Shown here in pieces: positions 6,886 to 13,997 of a stretch of DNA of 13,997 bases. A model generated the notes under the pieces. That model was given only the letters and a program-made list of their open reading frames with translations, was not told the origin of the DNA and ran no database searches. Source of the DNA: Bacteroidota bacterium (lineage in GTDB: Bacteria; Bacteroidota; Bacteroidia; UBA7662); contig VGGT01000019.1 of the NCBI GenBank assembly GCA_016868485.1, positions 1 through 13,997 of the forward strand. Reading direction: 5' to 3'. The position numbers and the translations under genes were made by a program. Position 1 is the first letter of the stretch. Each line of letters begins with the position of its first letter.

Positions 6886-8022
6886 TCAAGGTACACGCAC
6901 CGCTTGAAGTGCACGGTGGTAGGCTTCCTCATAAAGCGGGAGGATTCGGTGGATATCGAAACGTTCCGCCTGCTTCCGTGCAGCCAGGCGGAATGCTTGC
7001 AGCAGTGCATCATCATGAAGCAAGCGCATGGCGGCTTGAGCCATGCCCTGAACATCATCAGCATCGGTCAGGAAGCCCGTCACGCCATCCACATTCACTT
7101 CGGGTAGCCCCCCCGACCGACTGCTCACCACGGGCACGCCACAGGCCAGGGCCTCCAAAGCGGCCAAGCCGAAACTTTCAGTCTCAGAAGGGAGGAGAAA
7201 TAAGTCACCCGCCGATAGGATCTCCTCAACGGCCTCCTGCTTGCCCAAAAAGCGGACATCGGCAGCAATTCCGAGCTCGCGACACAATTGTTCGCACCGC
7301 GGACGTTCCGGACCGTCGCCCACCAAGAGCAGGCATGCCGAAATTTTTTCCCTGATCAAAGCAAATACACGAATAACCGAGTCCACCCTTTTCACCTTGC
7401 GAAAATTCGAGATGTGAATCAGCCGTTTCTGATTTTCACCCGCCAAGGCTAAGGTAAAACGGCATGGATTTCGTTGCTTGAACCGCTCCAAATCAATGAA
7501 ATTGGGGATCACCTGTATGGGCTTTTCCACATGAAAATGCTCCAAGGTATCGCGACGCAGAGACTCCGAAACAGCCGTCACCCCATCACTCAGGTTTATA
7601 GCGTGACTCACCACCGGTTCATAGCCTGGGTCTTTACCCACAAGCGTCACATCGGTGCCGTGGAGGGTGGTAACCACCGCCAACCGGATTCCCTCGTGTT
7701 GGAGGATGTCGCGCGCCAGAAGGGCTGCGGTGGCATGGGGAATGGCGTAGTGCACATGCACCAATTCAATGCCCTCGTGCCGCACCACATCCACCAATTT
7801 ACCAGTCAAAGCCAGTAAATACGGGCTGTGTTCGAAGACCGGGTAGTGCAGCATGGCGACCTCATGGTAATGAACCCGCTCATTCAATAAATCGAGGCGA
7901 GCGGGCTGCGATGAACTCACAAAATGTACTTCATGACCCTTTTGGGCCAGGCCCACACCCAATTCTGTGGCCACCACACCACTGCCTCCGTAGGTCGGGT
8001 AACAAACCACTGCGATTTTCAT
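6886..8022 (-). CDS. bshA: N-acetyl-alpha-D-glucosaminyl L-malate synthase BshA
   Basis: BshA is a cytoplasmic GT4-family retaining glycosyltransferase. It joins GlcNAc from UDP-GlcNAc to L-malate, the first step in making bacillithiol. The start is set at the ATG at 8022 (MKIAVVCYPTYGGSGVVATE), giving 378 residues, the usual family length; the frame stays open upstream to 8325 but that part resembles nothing and overlaps the preceding gene. Visible hallmarks are the N-terminal GGSGVVATELG loop, HVHYAIPHA, TLHGTDVTLVG, the start of the second Rossmann domain at HISNFRKVKRVD, and the E-x7-E motif ESFGLAALE (Glu282, Glu290) followed by GVPVVSSRSGGLPEV. It lies 58 bases after the ABM-like gene in the same direction. 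Other bacillithiol genes (bshB, bshC) are not in the window. Confidence 0.93.
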   Translation of the reverse strand: MKIAVVCYPTYGGSGVVATELGVGLAQKGHEVHFVSSSQPARLDLLNERVHYHEVAMLHYPVFEHSPYLLALTGKLVDVVRHEGIELVHVHYAIPHATAALLARDILQHEGIRLAVVTTLHGTDVTLVGKDPGYEPVVSHAINLSDGVTAVSESLRRDTLEHFHVEKPIQVIPNFIDLERFKQRNPCRFTLALAGENQKRLIHISNFRKVKRVDSVIRVFALIREKISACLLLVGDGPERPRCEQLCRELGIAADVRFLGKQEAVEEILSAGDLFLLPSETESFGLAALEALACGVPVVSSRSGGLPEVNVDGVTGFLTDADDVQGMAQAAMRLLHDDALLQAFRLAARKQAERFDIHRILPLYEEAYHRALQAVRVP

Positions 8023-8080
8023 GCGGGTGTCGGTTGATGCGGGCACATGCGTTTGTTCCATTTCGTGTTTTCGCAGCCTG

Positions 8081-8455
8081 CTACGCTCCATGAAGCGCCC
8101 AGGCCGTAATAGGGCAGCTCCAGGCTTGCGCTGGCTCTGAAAGCCAACTCTTGGTTTTTTTCCATACATCCCCAAACAACGCAGAGGTGCGGTAAGTTTC
8201 GAGGTCCTCCGGCCGATCCCATCCACTGATGGTAAAAAATGTGTCGCCGCAACGCAACAAATAAACAAAGCGGCATCCCTCATGACCGGCAATGCGCCCT
8301 TTATTTTCTTCGAAGAGCAACACAAAACGATCCGTGCAGTCCATACGAAAGCTCATGCGCACTACGCGCACAAAAGCCTGGTCTGAGTCGGAGCCAGACG
8401 GGGTCATTTGCCCAAGTGCCTGCTTCAGAGAATCCAGGGGGATCAACGGCTCCAT
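8081..8455 (-). CDS. Putative quinol monooxygenase / ABM-domain protein
   Basis: The 124-residue protein resembles the small antibiotic-biosynthesis-monooxygenase (ABM) fold family, a dimeric ferredoxin-like barrel. Supporting segments are VRVVRMSFRMD at the first strand, FVLLFEENKGRIAGHEGCRFV, FFTISGWDRPEDLETYRTSALF and VWKKTKSWLSEPAQAW, in the usual order. No substrate can be inferred; family members include quinol oxygenases and many of unknown role. Translation from the ATG at 8455 overlaps the end of the upstream SAM-hydrolase-like gene by 13 bases, suggesting coupling. However, the first 28 residues are extra compared with what I recall of relatives. A GTG at 8371 (Val29) is an alternative start. 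Confidence 0.8.
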   Translation of the reverse strand: MEPLIPLDSLKQALGQMTPSGSDSDQAFVRVVRMSFRMDCTDRFVLLFEENKGRIAGHEGCRFVYLLRCGDTFFTISGWDRPEDLETYRTSALFGDVWKKTKSWLSEPAQAWSCPITAWALHGA

Positions 8456-9249
8456 TTTTCAATAAATAACGCATCATCAACCTTCATCCCCAAGAGCGAA
8501 GCAGCCTTTCCGCAACGAATACCCAAATGCAGCAGATTGTCGAAGCCGAAATAGCAGGCCACTGCTCCAGGCTCCACCTCATCTACACTATTCGACAGGG
8601 AGCGCACCGTCTCCGCATCGCTGTAGGTTTTTTTAAGCAAAATTTGCCATGCATCGCCCGGATCTAAAAACCGCTTAAACAAAGCTTGGTCAACATTGGT
8701 GATGAGGTTCTCGTAGCTGTCTATATGCACCACTTGCGCCTGAAGAATATGATCGCGCACAAAAGGGGTAGGCACTAAATGCATGAACACATCGCTGCTG
8801 GGTTTGCCCAAGCCTTTCTGCACGTCCGAAGCATCACGAAGCCCCGCTAAACAAGGCAGAACCTCAGTTAACATTTTAAAAGAACTACCGCTCACGCTAC
8901 CGCCCTCCGGCATCCTGTAGAAGATGCTGGGCACCCCAAGGGTAATGAGGCTGGCAACGCCGTTGTCGGGAACCACAAAATAATGCCCTTCAAAAACAAA
9001 AAACAGATGGTCTGATGCCGTAAAACGCGACGAAGAAACATCCAATAGGTGAAGCGACCCGGGCGGGAAAAAGCGAAACGAAGAACGCAAAACATAGGCG
9101 GCTTGTCGTATGTCATATTTTCGGATATTGTGGCTCACCTCGGCGATCGTCAACTGTGGGAACACATACTTCAATTGCGCATTCAATACCGATGCAAAGG
9201 CATCTGAGTTGCCGTAGTCGGTCGTGAGGGTGATACATGAAAACTCCAT
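8443..9249 (-). CDS. SAM hydroxide adenosyltransferase (DUF62) family protein
   Basis: This 268-residue protein belongs to the family that includes fluorinase, chlorinase and the common SAM hydroxide adenosyltransferases, which split S-adenosylmethionine to adenosine and L-methionine with water. Visible family features are TTDYGNSD near the start (Asp11, Asp16), HNIRKYDIRQAA (His40, Asp46), FFPPGSLHLLDV, PDNG at 94-97, and in the C-terminal domain IDSYENLITNV. The classic DPGVG loop after the first domain strand is not present; DVSSSRFTASDH stands there, which may mark a Bacteroidota subtype. The ATG at 9249 is preferred to an in-frame GTG at 9270 because the conserved core begins immediately after it and AGGAAG lies just upstream. 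It is the first gene of the minus arm. Hydroxide rather than halide chemistry is assumed, not shown. Confidence 0.9.
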   Translation of the reverse strand: MEFSCITLTTDYGNSDAFASVLNAQLKYVFPQLTIAEVSHNIRKYDIRQAAYVLRSSFRFFPPGSLHLLDVSSSRFTASDHLFFVFEGHYFVVPDNGVASLITLGVPSIFYRMPEGGSVSGSSFKMLTEVLPCLAGLRDASDVQKGLGKPSSDVFMHLVPTPFVRDHILQAQVVHIDSYENLITNVDQALFKRFLDPGDAWQILLKKTYSDAETVRSLSNSVDEVEPGAVACYFGFDNLLHLGIRCGKAASLLGMKVDDALFIEKWSR

Positions 9250-9269
9250 GGATGATTCTTCCTGCGCCA

Positions 9270-9277
9270 CAAAACTA
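9270..9277 (-). promoter_or_regulatory. Candidate -7 element for the SAM-hydrolase-like gene
   Basis: The minus strand reads TAGTTTTG, matching TAnnTTTG, 20 bases before the ATG at 9249. No TTTG or TTG occurs at the expected upstream distance, so support is partial. It sits in the 44-base gap shared with the divergent phoH gene. Confidence 0.4.
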
Positions 9278-9293
9278 TCAATAATCGCGGTCG

Positions 9294-10292
9294 TTGACTG
9301 ATCATATTTTTCAATTGGGCGAAATTTCGCCCTTGTCCTTTTTTGGGACCGATAACCTGCGGCTCAACAGCCTGCGTTCTGCCTTTCCGCGATTGCGCAT
9401 TACAGCACGTGGGGATGCGTTGGTGGTGGCCGGCGATGAAGAGGAAATCGATCGTTTTCAGGAGCAATTTGAACGCATCCTGGCCGCATTGTCGCGCCGG
9501 GGTGAGCTCAGTCAACGCGAGTTCGCCCAATTGTTGTTGTCTAGCGACCCCATTCCCGGCATACAGACCCATTCAGATTCCGTGTTGTTGCACGGCCCCA
9601 ATGGCTTGGTGGTTCGGGCCCGAACCACCAACCAATTGCGCATGGTGCAGTTGTCGTCGCGCAACGACATCCTCTTCGCTGTTGGACCGGCTGGTTCAGG
9701 CAAGACCTACACGGCTGTCGCGCTGGCCGTACGGGCGCTCAAAGACAAAGAGGTTCGCAAGATCATCCTCACCCGTCCAGCCGTTGAGGCCGGTGAGAGT
9801 CTGGGATTTTTGCCCGGCGATTTGCGCGAAAAAATCGATCCCTACTTGCGGCCGCTCTATGATGCACTGGGCGATATGATACCAGCGCACCGGCTCGAGA
9901 AATACCTGGAAGAACAAATCATTGAAGTGGCCCCCTTGGCCTTTATGCGGGGTCGAACCCTCGATAAAGCATTTGTGATCCTCGATGAGGCCCAGAACTG
10001 CACGGAGATGCAGATCAAGATGTTCCTCACACGGATGGGCCCATCGGCCAAATTCATCATCACCGGCGATCTCACCCAAATTGACCTGCCCCCCAGGCAA
10101 CGGTCGGGTTTGCCCCAGGCCTTGCACTTGTTGGAGGGTGTAAAGGGTATAGCCCAAGTCTACTTAAGTGCCGATGATGTCGTTAGGCATCCATTGGTTC
10201 GAACCATTGTTGAGGCTTATGGTCGACATGATGAAGCGCGGCAAAGGCGAGCGGCAGAGCGGGAACAGGGTTTGGACCGCACAGATACCTAA
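9294..10292 (+). CDS. phoH: PhoH-family ATPase
   Basis: The product is a 332-residue cytoplasmic P-loop ATPase of the PhoH/PhoL family, often linked to RNA metabolism and phosphate stress. Walker A is GPAGSGKT (131-138, Lys137) and Walker B is VILDEAQN with Asp231 and Glu232. TGDLTQIDLP and the GLPQALHLLEGVKGI segment follow, as in other PhoH proteins. The N-terminal part (about 1-100) is the small domain typical of the family. The only plausible start is TTG at 9294, giving a protein beginning TDHIFQLGEISPLSFFG, which agrees with the usual PhoH start; a stop codon lies four codons upstream and the next ATG is inside the ATPase domain. It is transcribed away from the SAM-hydrolase-like gene and is followed after 33 bases by purC. 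Confidence 0.93.
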   Translation: MTDHIFQLGEISPLSFFGTDNLRLNSLRSAFPRLRITARGDALVVAGDEEEIDRFQEQFERILAALSRRGELSQREFAQLLLSSDPIPGIQTHSDSVLLHGPNGLVVRARTTNQLRMVQLSSRNDILFAVGPAGSGKTYTAVALAVRALKDKEVRKIILTRPAVEAGESLGFLPGDLREKIDPYLRPLYDALGDMIPAHRLEKYLEEQIIEVAPLAFMRGRTLDKAFVILDEAQNCTEMQIKMFLTRMGPSAKFIITGDLTQIDLPPRQRSGLPQALHLLEGVKGIAQVYLSADDVVRHPLVRTIVEAYGRHDEARQRRAAEREQGLDRTDT

Positions 10293-10325
10293 ATGCCCCA
10301 AATAATTAATCCTTAACGATTTGAT

Positions 10326-11282
10326 ATGAGTATGGACGAGCCCCCCATTCAGCTACCCGGACAAACAGGATTTTACAGGGGAAAGGTGCGCGACGTTTAT
10401 TATATCGGTGATCGGCACCTTGTGATGGTGGCCTCCAACCGAATTTCGGCATTCGATGTGGTGCTGCCCCGTCCCATTCCATACAAAGGTCAAGTGCTGA
10501 ACCAGATCGCGGCCCATTTCTTGCAGTCGACTGCTTCCATAGTGCCCAATTGGCTCGTTGAAACACCTGCGCCCATGGTATCGGTCGGGCTGAAAGCAGC
10601 GCCGGTGCCAGTAGAAATGGTGGTACGCGGCTATTTATCCGGCCATGCCTGGCGTCAATACGAAGCAGGTGAACGCCAACTATGTGGCGTGGCCCTGCCC
10701 AACGGATTAAGGGTTTCCGATCCCCTTCCCGAGCCCATCATCACGCCAACCACCAAAGCCAAGGAAGGCCACGATCAAGACATATCCCGCGAAGCGATCA
10801 TAGGGGGTGGGCTCGTTCCTGTGGAGATCTATCAACAAATGGAGCGATACAGCCTCAGTCTATACGCGGCCGGAACGCGCATGGCAGCCGAAAGGGGGCT
10901 TATTTTAGTGGACACTAAGTATGAATTTGGTTTGGTCGATGGGCGCGTTCTGTTAATGGACGAGGTGCATACACCCGATTCATCGCGCTTTTTTGTGGCC
11001 TCAGGATACGCAGAGCGTCAAGCCCAAGGAATCCCCCAAGAACAGCTCTCAAAAGAATTTGTGCGGCAATGGTTGATTGCCCATGGATTTCAAGGGAGAC
11101 CCGGCGAAGTGGTTCCTGAAATGTCCGATGAGTGGGTTCAGGAGATTGGCGAACGGTATATATCACTCTACGAAAGCATCACCGGCCAGCGCTTTATGCG
11201 GGCTGAGCATGGGGATTTTACGGGCGAGAACCAGGCACAAACGATCAAATGCCTGAACGCATTGGGGTATTCATTTGCTTGA
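10326..11282 (+). CDS. purC: Phosphoribosylaminoimidazole-succinocarboxamide synthase (SAICAR synthetase)
   Basis: PurC condenses CAIR with aspartate, using ATP, in de novo purine synthesis in the cytoplasm. The 318-residue length fits the longer form of the enzyme (about 300 residues) rather than the 240-residue type. Motifs in order: GKVRDVY near residue 20, SNRISAFDVVLP near 40, VEMVVRGYLSGHAWRQY near 100, the signature DTKYEFG at 196-202, and DEVHTPDSSRF shortly after, which together form the ATP and substrate site. The ATG at 10326 starts MSMDEPP; a second ATG two codons on is possible. It follows phoH by 33 bases with no terminator between, so cotranscription is likely. No purine riboswitch is seen. 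Confidence 0.96.
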   Translation: MSMDEPPIQLPGQTGFYRGKVRDVYYIGDRHLVMVASNRISAFDVVLPRPIPYKGQVLNQIAAHFLQSTASIVPNWLVETPAPMVSVGLKAAPVPVEMVVRGYLSGHAWRQYEAGERQLCGVALPNGLRVSDPLPEPIITPTTKAKEGHDQDISREAIIGGGLVPVEIYQQMERYSLSLYAAGTRMAAERGLILVDTKYEFGLVDGRVLLMDEVHTPDSSRFFVASGYAERQAQGIPQEQLSKEFVRQWLIAHGFQGRPGEVVPEMSDEWVQEIGERYISLYESITGQRFMRAEHGDFTGENQAQTIKCLNALGYSFA

Positions 11283-11340
11283 ATGGGCTATTTTGACTAT
11301 TTTCGCCTGTTGGGCGTTTCCCAGCTCTGTAGCCTAAAAA

Positions 11341-11697
11341 ATGAATGAGCCTATGAAAATTCGGGTCGATAAATATGATGCTTTTGTGGAAATTAAGATG
11401 GAGGAAGAGCGTTTGGACTCTTCTGTTTCACCCCGTTTTAAATCGGATCTGGTGATGTTACATTCCGAGGGTTGTGTGAATATGTTGTTGGATTTGACGG
11501 CCGTTTCTTATATTGACTCTTCAGGCTTGAGCGCCTTACTCGTGGCCAACCGATTGTGTGCGGGTTCGGGGGGTAAGCTGGTCCTCACAGGACTCACTCC
11601 ATTCGTAACAGGATTGCTTCAGATTTCTCGCTTAGATACGCTATTGCAGGTGGCGCCTGAATTGGCTTTGGGGCGACTGGAGTTTAGTGGCGGTTAA
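11341..11697 (+). CDS. STAS-domain protein, anti-sigma-factor-antagonist-like
   Basis: The 118-residue protein is a single STAS domain like SpoIIAA/RsbV, which bind anti-sigma or switch kinases and are controlled by phosphorylation. The core reads LLDLTAVSYIDSSGLSALLV; the second Ser of DSSG (Ser61) corresponds to the phosphorylated Ser of SpoIIAA. The GGKLVLTGLTPFVTGLLQ strand-helix and RLDTLLQV follow as in the family. The start may be the ATG at 11341 (MNEPMK) or the ATG four codons later; the A-rich leader does not decide. No partner kinase or phosphatase gene is in the window, so the pathway it serves is unknown. It lies 58 bases after purC in the same direction. Confidence 0.9.
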   Translation: MNEPMKIRVDKYDAFVEIKMEEERLDSSVSPRFKSDLVMLHSEGCVNMLLDLTAVSYIDSSGLSALLVANRLCAGSGGKLVLTGLTPFVTGLLQISRLDTLLQVAPELALGRLEFSGG

Positions 11698-11739
11698 TTT
11701 GGCCAAGCCAATTGATCCACTCTTTTCGTTTCTTTTAAC

Positions 11740-11747
11740 TATATTTG
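11740..11747 (+). promoter_or_regulatory. Candidate -7 element for the cohesin/Ig-like protein gene
   Basis: TATATTTG matches TAnnTTTG and stands 54 bases before the ATG at 11802. The region upstream is T-rich but has no TTTG at 19-21 bases, so the -33 box is poor. A separate promoter is expected here because the gene type changes from housekeeping to secreted protein. Confidence 0.45.
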
Positions 11748-11801
11748 CGGTCTTCATTTTCGGTATACTCTTTCTCATATTTAATTTCAATTCTCGTTTC
11801 T

Positions 11802-13997
11802 ATGTCTAAAAATTTAATTGCGCTGGTTTTATGTACCATACTTTCGATGGGTTTCATGGGCACCCTGAATGCACAGGCACCAGTAGTGGCTTTAGGTTCG
11901 GTTCCCGGTTGCGCAGGCGATACGGTCAATGTGCCCATCAACGTCACGAACTTTACCAACATATCTGCAGTATCGTTGGAAATAAATTATGACTCGTCTG
12001 CTCTTCGGTATGTCGATTTCAATAGTTCTTCCTTGACGGGCAACCTAATCGTGAACAATCCCAGCGTTGGTGGGGTGCCTACTTCACGCGTTCTTCTTTC
12101 TTGGTTTAGTCTTACACCCGCCGTCGTGGGTTCTGGAAGCGGCTTGTTAATGAATCTGAGATTTGTACTACAGGCAGCACCTCCAAGGGCAGTGTCGTTT
12201 AACGTAGCCGTGCCCGGACAATGTGAATTAGCCGATGTGAATGGAGATGTTATAGCGGGTGTCCTATTCACCAATGGTGGTGTAACAGCCCCTGCCACTT
12301 TTGCCAGTATTTCAACCCAACCTCCAACCACACTTTCTTTAGCATCTGGCGCAAGTGGCTCATTAGCAGTTACCGCAACGAACGTTCAGGCATATCAATG
12401 GCAACAATTTACAGCCGGTCAGTGGACAAACCTAACGAACGCCGGGTTTTTTGCGGGGGTCTCCACCAATACACTCCAACTCAACTCGGTTACTCCTGCA
12501 CTCAATGGCGCTATCTTTAGGGTTGGCGTTTCGGGGGGTTGTCCATTTCCTTCTTATTCCAGCAATTGCACCTTAACGGTAACCCAAGTAGGTAACATTG
12601 ACTTGGTGTTGGGAACTGTCGCTGGATGTTCGGGCGACACAATCAGTCTACCGGTTTCACTGTCAACAGCTGTAAGTAATGCAGCTGGAATCAATTTTGG
12701 AATCATTTATCCTGCCTCGGGCTTGACTTATGTTGACGTCGCTAACCGAGCAACAGGTTTATCTACGCTTTCTGCAACCTCCCCTTCGGCCGGTCAAGTC
12801 AATGTACTCTGGAACAACCCAGCGGGTAGTTCCATATCAGGCACCTTATTCAATCTGCGATTTGTAGTAGGCACTTCGGGTAATTCAGCTGTCACTTGGG
12901 ATTTTAATTCAAGCGCGATCACTCAAGTGGGCGGTGCCGCATTAACCGTGGCCTATCTGCCCGGTCAAGTCACGAATAATGGGGCAAGCATCACCCAGCA
13001 GCCAACGGGAAACACCTTATTGCAGCCTGGTGGCAACACCAGTATTGCAGTAGTGGCCAGTGCTCTTCCGGGCGCTGGAGCATTATCTTATCAGTGGCAG
13101 TTCAATAATGCGGGAACCTGGAGTAATCTGACAAATTCGGGAACCTATTCTGGTGTGCAAACTTCAACTTTGACCATTACTGGTGCAACATTAGCGATGA
13201 ACAACGCACAATATCGAGTAGTGGTTAGAACGGCGGCATGTCAAGCAGGCGTTAACAGTCAGGCCATTGCATTATCCGTGCAATCAGCTGCTTTGAGTAT
13301 CTCAAATGCTTCTGGATGTGCTGGAGACATCATCACGGTGAATTTTTCGAATTCGGTATTGGTAGGCATCAACGATATGGATATTCATGCCACGTATAAT
13401 CCACAACAATTACATTTCTTAGGCATCATAGGTCTGAACAGTCAGATTTCTAGTGCCACGATTTCTGGAACCAATGGGGTAATCATTATGTCGTGGAGTG
13501 GTGTGGCGCCTGCGAATCTCCCTGCTGGAAATTTGTTTCAAGTACGATTCCGCGCGGTTAGTTCTGGTTCAGTAACCTTTACGGATTCGCTCACATCGAT
13601 AACTGGGTCAGCCGGTGCATTTTTACCCTCTTTAACCAATGGATCTGTTACGGTAACAGGTGTTCAAGCCCAGCTTACCCAAGGCGATACCGCATATATC
13701 TGTTCTGGAGCAACTATTGTGTTGCAGGCCAACACCGTAAGTGGAATATCTTACGAGTGGTTTAAAGATGGCGTTGCACAGACCAACAACACGTCCTCTT
13801 TGTCGGTATCACTACCCGGTTTATATGTGGTTCGGGTAACAGCCCTTGGAAGCTCTTGCGCACCCACCTCTGATACAGTTCGGGTTCTGACTTCAATTGC
13901 TCCTGTGGCCGGTTTAACAGCGGGCGGGGCAACAACCTTCTGCGCAGGTGGATCAGTTATTCTTTCCGCCAGTCCAACGGGTGCAGGTTTATCCTAT
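11802..13997 (+). CDS. Large secreted protein of alternating cohesin-like and Ig-like modules (C-terminus beyond window)
   Basis: The visible 732 residues begin with a Sec signal peptide (Lys3, then a hydrophobic run, likely cut after NAQ at 25). Three cohesin-like modules follow at about 28-165, 267-394 and 497-622. Each opens with a GC[AS]GD motif and beta strands and ends with a LLMNLRFVL, TLFNLRFVV or NLFQVRFRA strand. Between them are two related Ig-like modules, about 166-262 and 395-494, sharing YQWQ, a Trp-x-NLTN turn, a GV-x-T-x-TL strand and a late Cys. A PKD/Ig-like module (about 624-697, with YEWFKDG) and the start of another follow. In Bacteroidota such proteins are often exported by the type IX system, whose sorting domain would be at the unseen C-terminus. 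Role unknown; adhesion or protein-protein binding at the surface is inferred. The base composition looks more A/T-rich than its neighbours. Confidence 0.88.
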   Translation, partial: MSKNLIALVLCTILSMGFMGTLNAQAPVVALGSVPGCAGDTVNVPINVTNFTNISAVSLEINYDSSALRYVDFNSSSLTGNLIVNNPSVGGVPTSRVLLSWFSLTPAVVGSGSGLLMNLRFVLQAAPPRAVSFNVAVPGQCELADVNGDVIAGVLFTNGGVTAPATFASISTQPPTTLSLASGASGSLAVTATNVQAYQWQQFTAGQWTNLTNAGFFAGVSTNTLQLNSVTPALNGAIFRVGVSGGCPFPSYSSNCTLTVTQVGNIDLVLGTVAGCSGDTISLPVSLSTAVSNAAGINFGIIYPASGLTYVDVANRATGLSTLSATSPSAGQVNVLWNNPAGSSISGTLFNLRFVVGTSGNSAVTWDFNSSAITQVGGAALTVAYLPGQVTNNGASITQQPTGNTLLQPGGNTSIAVVASALPGAGALSYQWQFNNAGTWSNLTNSGTYSGVQTSTLTITGATLAMNNAQYRVVVRTAACQAGVNSQAIALSVQSAALSISNASGCAGDIITVNFSNSVLVGINDMDIHATYNPQQLHFLGIIGLNSQISSATISGTNGVIIMSWSGVAPANLPAGNLFQVRFRAVSSGSVTFTDSLTSITGSAGAFLPSLTNGSVTVTGVQAQLTQGDTAYICSGATIVLQANTVSGISYEWFKDGVAQTNNTSSLSVSLPGLYVVRVTALGSSCAPTSDTVRVLTSIAPVAGLTAGGATTFCAGGSVILSASPTGAGLSY

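Noticed and set aside
6428..6907. Plus-strand open frame of 159 codons opposite the His-rich gene
   Set aside because: Neither this frame nor the overlapping one at 6495-6857 has a signal peptide or domain. The minus-strand gene has a convincing signal peptide, promoter and operon context.
8023..8325. Upstream extension of the bshA reading frame adding 101 residues
   Set aside because: The extension overlaps the ABM-like gene in another frame and shows no recognisable protein features. BshA homologs start at MKIAVV-like sequence, so the ATG at 8022 is preferred.
11304..11316. Hairpin CGCC-TGTTG-GGCG after purC as a terminator
   Set aside because: The stem is only four base pairs and only three T follow, too weak to call a terminator between purC and the STAS gene.
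11699..11711. Hairpin TTGGC-CAA-GCCAA after the STAS gene as a terminator
   Set aside because: The stem has five base pairs with a three-base loop and the T-rich stretch begins about ten bases later, so it does not form a typical intrinsic terminator.
11987..12331. Minus-strand open frames inside the cohesin/Ig gene (also 11735-11962)
   Set aside because: They are antisense to clearly modular coding sequence and have no features of their own.

Overview
The window looks like a piece of a Bacteroidota chromosome. This is inferred from gene content (a bacillithiol-synthesis glycosyltransferase, a PhoH ATPase next to purC, a metal-efflux pump fused to a TolC-like domain, a secreted cohesin/Ig-like repeat protein). 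It is also inferred from several promoter-like TAnnTTTG elements and from the near absence of Shine-Dalgarno sequences. All genes left of about 9250 are on the minus strand and all genes right of about 9294 are on the plus strand, so two transcription units diverge from a 44-base gap.

Minus arm, in reading order from right to left: a SAM hydroxide adenosyltransferase family protein (9249-8443); a small ABM-fold monooxygenase-like protein overlapping its end (8455-8081); BshA, the first enzyme of bacillithiol synthesis (8022-6886); a good promoter candidate (6876-6845); a small exported His-rich protein (6824-6399); a CzcA/CusA-type RND pump carrying a C-terminal TolC-like outer-membrane-factor domain (6211-1802); its periplasmic adaptor lipoprotein (1777-566); and a VIT1/CCC1-family Fe/Mn transporter cut by the left edge (416-1). 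From 6824 leftwards this reads as a metal-homeostasis block: the two genes 6211-566 encode all three parts of a tripartite efflux system. BshA next door makes a thiol known to buffer metals.

Plus arm: phoH (9294-10292, apparently with a TTG start), purC (10326-11282), a single-domain STAS protein (11341-11697), then a large secreted protein (11802 to the right edge) built of alternating cohesin-like and Ig-like modules. The first three are housekeeping or signalling genes. The last is an accessory surface or secreted protein with its own promoter candidate.

The most notable points are the pump-TolC fusion with a signal-peptide-like linker, the three-copy 12-bp repeat that supplies the stop codon of the His-rich gene, and the cohesin/Ig repeat protein. 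No tRNA, rRNA, CRISPR array or intact transposase gene was seen. There is no gene-free stretch over 300 bases; the longest are 6212-6398 (repeat remnant) and 417-565 (candidate promoter plus a hairpin).
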